From: Bordetella parapertussis
Lineage (GTDB): Bacteria; Pseudomonadota; Gammaproteobacteria; Burkholderiales; Burkholderiaceae_A
Reading direction: 5' to 3'
NCBI GenBank assembly: GCA_945877235.1
Contig: CAMCRF010000010.1
Coordinates: 1-64,000, forward strand
Length of the DNA stretch: 64,000 bases
The notes under the pieces were generated by a model. The model saw nothing but the letters and a program-made list of their open reading frames with translations. It made no database searches and was not told where the DNA came from. Of this stretch, positions 58,895 through 64,000 are shown piece by piece; position 1 is the stretch's first letter; the number at the start of each line of letters is the position of its first letter. Made by a program: the position numbers and the translations under genes.

Positions 58895-60507
58895 GTACGG
58901 GGTACAGCCTTGTTGATTACCTTGACGCAGTGGTCAGGGCACATCCGAATCGCATCGCAGTTGTCTTTGGTGATTGCGTCCTTACGTTTGAGGGGCTTTC
59001 TGCCCTGTCGTGGAAGGCTGCTGCATGCCTTGCGCAGGCTGGCATTGGAAAAGATCAGACCGTGGGTCTCCATCTCTACAATCGGCCCGAATATATTGCA
59101 GCATTCTATGGCGCATGCCGGCTTGGGGCTATTCCCTTTAACGTGAACTACCGGTACGGAAGACAGGAGCTCGCTTACCTCTATGCAGATGCAGAGGTCT
59201 CGGCGCTGTTCTGTGAGGATGAGCTTCATGAGATTGCGCAATCTGCGCTCTCGGATGTCAGTCGAGTAGCAAAGGTATGTTCCATTCTCGATCTGCATGC
59301 CGCGGACGGAGAGGCTTTTAGGTCTGGCTGCCAAGGGCAAGCCGCCGCCATCTCCGGACATGACTTGTCCTTGCTCTACACCGGGGGAACCACAGGCATG
59401 CCCAAAGGGGTCATGTGGAGACACAGAGACCTCTACCACGGCGCACTCGGATCCGGTGCATTATTCCTTCGCTGCGACCCCATCGAGACGCCACAGGCGC
59501 TAGAGTCCATGGTGGCGCACATGCCCGAGCTCCGGTATCTCGCCATCGCTCCACTGATGCATGGCGCCGCCTTCTGGTCTGCGCTGATTGGTCTGCATTC
59601 AGGGGTTGGATTGGTTTTGCTGCAAGATCGACATTTCAATGCCGAGAGCGTGTTGAATGTGATCGAAAAGGACCGAGTCAACATCCTCGCCGTGGTTGGA
59701 GATGCCATGGCAATCCCGCTTGTGGAGGCAATCGAGCGCGAGCCTGATCGCTGGAACTTGTCGTCCCTCTTTCACTTCGGAAATGGTGGCGCCGTGCTCT
59801 CTGCAGGGACCAAGTCGCGCATCCGAGCGCTTCTTCCGAAGATCCAGATCGGAGATGGGATGGGCTCCTCCGAGTCAGGCATCCTGGGTACTGGTGACGC
59901 ACCTCCAGACGCCACTGGTCTTCTCAGAATTCCAGCTCGCGCGGACGTGACCGTTGTGGTCGATCGAGAGCGTTTGGCGCATCCCGGAGAGCAGGGCATG
60001 CTTGCGAGGACCGGGGCCATTCCGCTGGGTTACTGGCGTGACGAGGAAAAAACGCGACAGAACTTTGTCACGGTCAGCGGCGTTCGCTATGTCCTGACTG
60101 GTGATGCTGCGTTGCTCGACGATGATGGTTCTGTGGTGCTCCTGGGGCGCGACTCGCAGTGTGTGAACACGGGTGGCGAGAAGGTCTTTGTAGAGGAAGT
60201 GGAGACGCAGATTAAGACGCATCCCTTGGTGTTGGACTGTAATGCTGTGGGCATTCCCGATCCCAAGTGGGGTCAAAAATTGGTTGCTTTGGTTAGCCTT
60301 CGATCCGCAATGGACTCAGGGCTAACAGCCCAGACGCTAGAGGCGTCCATCATTCAGACCTGCCGAGAGAGCCTTGCTGCATACAAGGCGCCCAAGCAGG
60401 TCTGGGTGGTTCCTGAAATACCCCGTGGCGCAAACGGCAAGGCGGATTATCAGTGGGCCAAGCGCACTGCAAATGCCATGTCGTCCCGAACCCAAGATGG
60501 ACCCTAA
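58891..60507 (+). CDS. Acyl-CoA synthetase, FadD19/FadD17-like
   Basis: A 538-residue AMP-forming ligase with the P-loop LLYTGGTTGMPKGVMWRH, the TGGTTG form and the VMWRH extension being typical of the FadD19 group. Further IAPLMHGAAFWSALIGL, GDGMGSSESGILG, YVLTGDAALLDDDGSVVLLGRDSQCVNTGGEKVF and PRGANGKADYQWAK with the C-terminal lysine. FadD19 activates C26/C27 sterol side-chain acids. Standing beside a racemase-like gene and an aldolase module, it may start degradation of a branched side chain. The exact acid is unproven. Confidence 0.88.
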   Translation: MSTGYSLVDYLDAVVRAHPNRIAVVFGDCVLTFEGLSALSWKAAACLAQAGIGKDQTVGLHLYNRPEYIAAFYGACRLGAIPFNVNYRYGRQELAYLYADAEVSALFCEDELHEIAQSALSDVSRVAKVCSILDLHAADGEAFRSGCQGQAAAISGHDLSLLYTGGTTGMPKGVMWRHRDLYHGALGSGALFLRCDPIETPQALESMVAHMPELRYLAIAPLMHGAAFWSALIGLHSGVGLVLLQDRHFNAESVLNVIEKDRVNILAVVGDAMAIPLVEAIEREPDRWNLSSLFHFGNGGAVLSAGTKSRIRALLPKIQIGDGMGSSESGILGTGDAPPDATGLLRIPARADVTVVVDRERLAHPGEQGMLARTGAIPLGYWRDEEKTRQNFVTVSGVRYVLTGDAALLDDDGSVVLLGRDSQCVNTGGEKVFVEEVETQIKTHPLVLDCNAVGIPDPKWGQKLVALVSLRSAMDSGLTAQTLEASIIQTCRESLAAYKAPKQVWVVPEIPRGANGKADYQWAKRTANAMSSRTQDGP

Positions 60508-61285
60508 CCGCAAGGTTGCACTGGTTACAGGGGGCACGCGAGGAATCGGACTTGAGGCCGCAAGGCATCTCGCCCGATGTGGCTACCGCGTGGTCATTAC
60601 AGGTCGCTCAGCATCAGGCGCAATGACCTCTGCTCTAAGCCTGCTTGAGGCTGAGGGCGGAAGTCCGATTGGTCTCGAACTCAACCTAGAGGTGCTCCAA
60701 ACTGCAGAGTCCCTCATTGCGAGAGTGCTCGGCGCGGCGGGCCGCCTCGACCTCGTCATTCAGAATGCTGTCTATCAGGGTGCTCTCAACCAGCAGCGAT
60801 TATTCGATCTTCCCTTGGGTCAATTGGACCTCGCTTGGAGAGCGTCCATTACGGCTCCTGTGGCCATTGTTCGTGATGCGTTCATGCACATGCACGGGCA
60901 GTCGACAGGCGGCCGAATCCTGGTCGTCGGATCCGGTGCGGGACGGTACGACCCTCCATCCGCAGCCGATCAGGGCGGGTGGGGGTATGTCTACGGAGCG
61001 TCCAAGGCGGCGTTGCACCGTCTCGCCGGTGTCATGCTCGCAGAGAGGCCTCAAGGTGGTGTGGTGATCATGACAGTGAACCCCGGGGTCGTGGATACGC
61101 CAGCACTCAGAGCAACCCTTGGACTCGATGCAGATCTCGTAAAAAAGTTGGGCGCCCAATCGGCGGGCGCTGTAGGTGAAATCTTTGCATGGCTTGCCGT
61201 GCAGGCCCCTTCAGAGCAATGGAATGGTAGGTTTGTCGACCTGCAACGACTCGCTTGGAAGGGGCCCGATCAGGGGCTAGTCTAA
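60497..61285 (+). CDS. SDR with altered NNAG motif
   Basis: A 262-residue SDR: TGGTRGIG (11-18), QNAV in place of NNAG (89-92), Ser146, Tyr166 and Lys170 (YGASK). The ending RFVDLQRLAWKG differs from the normal DGG tail. Catalytic residues are present, so activity is likely; substrate unknown. ATG 60497 overlaps the ligase by 11 bases; an upstream frame inside the ligase gene is discarded. Last gene of the racemase-ligase unit, probably for a side-chain hydroxyacyl-CoA. Confidence 0.84.
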   Translation: MDPNRKVALVTGGTRGIGLEAARHLARCGYRVVITGRSASGAMTSALSLLEAEGGSPIGLELNLEVLQTAESLIARVLGAAGRLDLVIQNAVYQGALNQQRLFDLPLGQLDLAWRASITAPVAIVRDAFMHMHGQSTGGRILVVGSGAGRYDPPSAADQGGWGYVYGASKAALHRLAGVMLAERPQGGVVIMTVNPGVVDTPALRATLGLDADLVKKLGAQSAGAVGEIFAWLAVQAPSEQWNGRFVDLQRLAWKGPDQGLV

Positions 61286-61297
61286 TAAGACGATGAG
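61274..61297. promoter_or_regulatory. Putative operator dyad, site F (perfect right arm)
   Basis: Right arm GACGATGAG (61289-61297) matches the consensus in 9 of 9 bases; left arm GGGCTAGTC matches 4 of 9 but keeps the GTC-N6-GAC core. It spans the SDR stop and lies 34 bases before the tesD ATG, so tesDEFG probably has its own regulated promoter. Confidence 0.5.
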
Positions 61298-61330
61298 CCT
61301 GCGGCGGGCACGAAGCAGACTCAAGGGCAC

Positions 61331-62179
61331 ATGAGTTTTGAGGACAAGATAGTGCCCCTGCCCCCAGTTGATCAGTTTGTAAAACTTCCTTCAGGCCTCA
61401 CATTGCACTATTACGACCGGGGTGCGGGTGTTCCTGTGGTCTTTCTGCATGGCGCAGGTCCTGGAGCGGGGGCGTGGGCAAATTTTAGTCAGAATTTCCC
61501 AGCGTTTGAGCGGGCCGGTGTGCGGTGCATTGGTGTCGACATGCCTGGCTTTGGGCATTCAGACAAGCCTGAGGATCTGCTTTACAACGACGATACCTTC
61601 GATCGAACATTACTCGAATTTTTCGATGCCATCGATCTGAGCTCGGCGATTCTGCTGGGCAACTCGCTGGGGGGTGCCATCTCGCTGCGGTTTGCGCTTG
61701 ATCATCCGAGTCGTGTCCGGGGGCTCATTCTCATGGCCCCAGGAGGGGTGGAAGAGCGCGAGACCTATTTCCAAATGACCGGGGTGCAGACGATGGTTCA
61801 AACCTTTCAGGCTGGACCGATGGATCTCGCGGCCATGCGAAAAGTGATGAGCTTGCAGATGTTCAACCCCGATCGCATACCCACTGGACTGCTAGAGCAG
61901 CGGGTCGAGGTGGCTAAGCTTCAACCCTCCACGCTTTTTTCGACCATGCGCGTAGCGAATATGACTCCTCGTCTCAGCGAGATTCAGTGCCCCATCCTGG
62001 GGTTCTGGGGGGTGAACGATCAATTCAATCCCCACACGGGTTCACTCAAAATCACACAGGCGTGCGCGCACACGCGCTTTGTCTTGCTCTCCCAATGTGG
62101 GCATTGGGTCATGCTGGAGCATCAAGACACCTTTGAGCGGGAGTGCCTGAGTTTTGTGAAGGAGGTGGCAGAGAGATGA
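61331..62179 (+). CDS. tesD: 4,9-DSHA hydrolase, TesD/HsaD type (meta-cleavage product hydrolase)
   Basis: A 282-residue alpha/beta hydrolase: oxyanion region FLHGAGPGAGAW, nucleophile Ser112 (GNSLGG), Asp230 (GVNDQF) and His258 (CGHWVMLEH). The Asp-His spacing of 28 equals that of HsaD. It hydrolyses the ring A meta-cleavage product made by TesB into 2-hydroxyhexadienoate and the HIP propanoate. First gene of tesDEF(G), with AAGGG before the ATG. The tesB gene itself is about 54 kb upstream, so the pathway genes are split within the locus. Confidence 0.93.
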   Translation: MSFEDKIVPLPPVDQFVKLPSGLTLHYYDRGAGVPVVFLHGAGPGAGAWANFSQNFPAFERAGVRCIGVDMPGFGHSDKPEDLLYNDDTFDRTLLEFFDAIDLSSAILLGNSLGGAISLRFALDHPSRVRGLILMAPGGVEERETYFQMTGVQTMVQTFQAGPMDLAAMRKVMSLQMFNPDRIPTGLLEQRVEVAKLQPSTLFSTMRVANMTPRLSEIQCPILGFWGVNDQFNPHTGSLKITQACAHTRFVLLSQCGHWVMLEHQDTFERECLSFVKEVAER

Positions 62180-62967
62180 CTGCCTCCGATCATGCACGCT
62201 GGGCAGAGATGCTCAACACGGCGTTGCGTTCGCGTACGCCCATTCGACCGCTTTCTGAGCAAGCGCCGTCGTTGACGATTGACGACGCCTACGAGATCTC
62301 ACGTGCGTTCTGCAGTTATCGCATTGCTGCGGGAGACCGCATCGTGGGCAAGAAGATCGGTGTCACGAGCGCCGCGGTTCAGCAGATGTTGGGTGTTCAT
62401 CAGCCTGACTTTGGGTTTTTGCTGGCTTCGATGGATGTCAGCGGTCTTGATTCAGTCTCGCTCTCTGAGCACGGTCTAATTCAACCGCGGGCCGAGGGCG
62501 AGATTGGATTTCGACTCGCACGTGCCTTGATCGGTCCAGGTGTGACTGCGCAGGATGTACTCGATGCAACGGAGTGTGTGTTCCCTTGCTTTGAGATTGT
62601 CGACTCCCGGATTGAGAACTGGCAAATCAAGATTCAGGACACCGTTGCCGATAACGCTTCCTGCGGGGTCTATGTCTTGGGAGCCCCAGTGGCCATGCCG
62701 TTGGGCATGAGCCTTGCAGATGTGCATATGGTGATTCACAAGAACGGTGAGCAGGTTGCTGACGGCATGGGCTCGGCTGTACAAGGGCATCCTGCTCAGG
62801 CGGTTGCGTGGCTTGCCAATACGTTGGGCGCCTATGGCATCGAGCTCGGTGCTGGAGAGGTCATTCTCTCGGGTTCGTTGGCGCCGCTCTTGCCGGCCTC
62901 CGCTGGAGACTACTTCGTACTGAGCATGACGGGACTCGGCCAGGCTGAGATTCACTTTTCGAGATAG
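62176..62967 (+). CDS. tesE: 2-hydroxypenta/hexa-2,4-dienoate hydratase, TesE/HsaE
   Basis: A 263-residue hydratase of the FAA-hydrolase-like family: [47 protein letters not shown], and [11 protein letters not shown]. These carry the metal-binding Glu residues (RAEGEIGF) of the MhpD/HsaE group. It adds water to the dienoate released by TesD, giving a 4-hydroxy-2-oxo acid. ATG 62176 overlaps the tesD stop (ATGA); the longer frame within tesD is discarded. Confidence 0.93.
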   Translation: MTASDHARWAEMLNTALRSRTPIRPLSEQAPSLTIDDAYEISRAFCSYRIAAGDRIVGKKIGVTSAAVQQMLGVHQPDFGFLLASMDVSGLDSVSLSEHGLIQPRAEGEIGFRLARALIGPGVTAQDVLDATECVFPCFEIVDSRIENWQIKIQDTVADNASCGVYVLGAPVAMPLGMSLADVHMVIHKNGEQVADGMGSAVQGHPAQAVAWLANTLGAYGIELGAGEVILSGSLAPLLPASAGDYFVLSMTGLGQAEIHFSR

Positions 62968-62980
62968 GTCGGGGGAAGAG

Positions 62981-63889
62981 ATGCAACGCGTTCCATGCGC
63001 AATTATTGGATCGGGAAATATTGGCACGGACCTCATGATGAAGCTCGCACGGTCAACCGTGCTTGAGCCCACGTGGATGGTCGGCATTGATGAGCACTCC
63101 GATGGCCTTGCCAGAGCGAGGTCGCTCGGGCTCAAGACAACCCACGAGGGTGTCCAGGGGTTGGTTCGGGCCACGCGGGCGGGAGAGATCGGGTTTGCTT
63201 TTGATGCCACCAGTGCGTATGCGCATGCCGAGAACAGTGCGCTGTTAAGGGCACGTGGTGTTCGCATGCTTGACCTCACGCCTGCAGCCATCGGCCCCTA
63301 CTGCGTGCCCCCAGTCAATCTTCTCGATCACCTTACAGAGGACTGCTGGAATCTTAATATGGTCACTTGCGGTGGACAGGCCACCATTCCCATGGTGTTC
63401 GCAGTCTCTCGGGTGCAATCAGTCCGATACGCTGAGATTGTTGCAACGGTCTCGAGCCGGTCTGCTGGACCCGGTACCCGCAAAAACATCGATGAGTTCA
63501 CACGCACGACGGCTGGGGCCGTTGCGCGCGTCGGGGGTGCACGCGAGGGCAAGGCAATCATCATTCTGAATCCTGCAGACCCGCCCATCATCATGCGCGA
63601 CACGATTCATTGCCTCACGGACGATGTGCCCGATCAGGCTGCGATCACGGATTCCGTGAACCGGATGGTTGCGGACGTGCAGACCTATGTGCCTGGCTAC
63701 CGCCTGGTGAATGGGCCTGTCTTCGACTCAAGCCAAGGGCTTCATCGCGTGTCCGTTTTCCTTGAGGTGGCCGGTCTTGGGGATTACCTGCCCAAGTACG
63801 CAGGTAACCTCGACATCATGACTGCAGCCGCCACCAAGACCGCCGAGGTGATGGCTGGTCGTCTCTTTCCACAGGGGTTTTCACAATGA
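62981..63889 (+). CDS. tesF: Acylating acetaldehyde/propanal dehydrogenase, TesF/HsaG
   Basis: A 302-residue NAD- and CoA-dependent aldehyde dehydrogenase of the DmpF/BphJ family: [15 protein letters not shown] at the N-terminus, catalytic Cys130 ([12 protein letters not shown]), [23 protein letters not shown] stretch and [12 protein letters not shown]. It converts the aldehyde from the aldolase to acyl-CoA, propanoyl-CoA in the steroid pathway, within a channelled complex. GGGGAAGAG upstream of the ATG. Coupled to the aldolase gene by ATGA. Confidence 0.94.
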   Translation: MQRVPCAIIGSGNIGTDLMMKLARSTVLEPTWMVGIDEHSDGLARARSLGLKTTHEGVQGLVRATRAGEIGFAFDATSAYAHAENSALLRARGVRMLDLTPAAIGPYCVPPVNLLDHLTEDCWNLNMVTCGGQATIPMVFAVSRVQSVRYAEIVATVSSRSAGPGTRKNIDEFTRTTAGAVARVGGAREGKAIIILNPADPPIIMRDTIHCLTDDVPDQAAITDSVNRMVADVQTYVPGYRLVNGPVFDSSQGLHRVSVFLEVAGLGDYLPKYAGNLDIMTAAATKTAEVMAGRLFPQGFSQ

Positions 63890-64000
63890 CATTGGGTCAA
63901 GCGGATCGATTGAAGGGGCGAAAGGTCACGCTCCACGACATGTGCCTGCGAGATGGCATGCACCCTAAACGCCATCAGATCAGCCTTGAGTCTATGCGGG
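63886..64000 (+). CDS. tesG: 4-hydroxy-2-oxo acid aldolase, TesG/HsaF, N-terminal part (3' end outside window)
   Basis: Only the first 38 codons are present. The reading [20 protein letters not shown] is the conserved N-terminus of DmpG/HsaF-type aldolases, where Arg and Asp of LRDG bind the substrate and metal. The ATG overlaps the tesF stop by four bases. It completes the tesDEFG order and is the partner of TesF in the channelling complex. Confidence 0.93.
   Translation, partial: MTLGQADRLKGRKVTLHDMCLRDGMHPKRHQISLESMR

Noticed and set aside
1..64000. Mobile elements, CRISPR arrays, tRNA or rRNA genes
   Set aside because: No transposase or integrase motif, no regularly spaced direct repeats and no RNA-gene signatures were seen; coding is almost continuous.

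Overview
The window is a dense piece of a bacterial chromosome holding most of an aerobic steroid catabolism locus (the 9,10-seco pathway plus side-chain degradation). A TonB-dependent receptor with a signal peptide, strong Shine-Dalgarno sites, and gene types matching the Comamonas tes, Pseudomonas cholate and actinobacterial kst/hsa/ipd/chs sets point to a Gram-negative proteobacterium. The class (beta or gamma) cannot be settled from the sequence. No rRNA, tRNA, IS element, CRISPR array or prophage gene was seen. No gap between genes exceeds about 180 bases.

Layout: (1) 1-4992, rightward: the 3' end of etfA, a 601-aa acyl-CoA dehydrogenase, a crotonase, an SDR and an MFS permease. (2) 4975-6692, leftward: a 7-alpha-HSDH-like SDR and a flavin reductase with a C-terminal MarR-like domain. 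(3) 6800-20081, rightward: one long operon for ring A cleavage and rings C/D: tesB, ipdA, ipdB, crotonase, ipdC, crotonase, a paired acyl-CoA dehydrogenase, a FadA6-like thiolase, two SDRs, a MaoC hydratase, a second thiolase and a TeiR/TesR-like LuxR regulator. (4) 20082-21395, leftward MFS. (5) 21503-24077: KshB-like reductase and FadD3-like ligase. Then 24155-27465: two SDRs, a BaiE/Hsh2-like SnoaL protein and an Old Yellow Enzyme. (6) 27473-28246, leftward crotonase. (7) 28333-35292: FATP-type ligase, metallo-beta-lactamase-fold hydrolase, acyl-CoA dehydrogenase pair and a second ligase. (8) 35281-38726, leftward: BaiCD/BaiH-like reductase and MFS. (9) 38903-44155: hsaA-type hydroxylase, Delta1- and Delta4(5alpha)-ketosteroid dehydrogenases and a 3beta/17beta-HSD-like SDR. 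(10) 44169-45584, leftward aldehyde dehydrogenase. (11) 45711-51399: SDR plus a chsH2-chsE-chsH1-ltp2-chsE side-chain module. (12) 51502-61285: TonB receptor, terminator, an unknown exported protein, a second aldolase module (aldolase plus DUF35-MaoC fusion), an alpha-methylacyl-CoA racemase-like protein, a FadD19-like ligase and an SDR. (13) 61331 to the end: tesD, tesE, tesF and the start of tesG.

Together these cover uptake, side-chain activation and shortening, ring A/B opening, meta cleavage and hydrolysis, the 2-hydroxypentadienoate branch, and HIP-CoA (C/D ring) degradation. KshA, the seco-steroid cytochrome P450 steps and most of TesG are not in the window.

Two things stand out. A dyad of the form CTCATCGTC-N6-GACGATGAG recurs at the divergent promoters and operon starts and looks like the operator of a steroid regulon. 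The locus also carries a set of proteins resembling the anaerobic bile-acid-dehydroxylation (bai) enzymes inside an aerobic pathway, and two differently built aldolase modules whose DUF35 and MaoC domains are fused in opposite orders.
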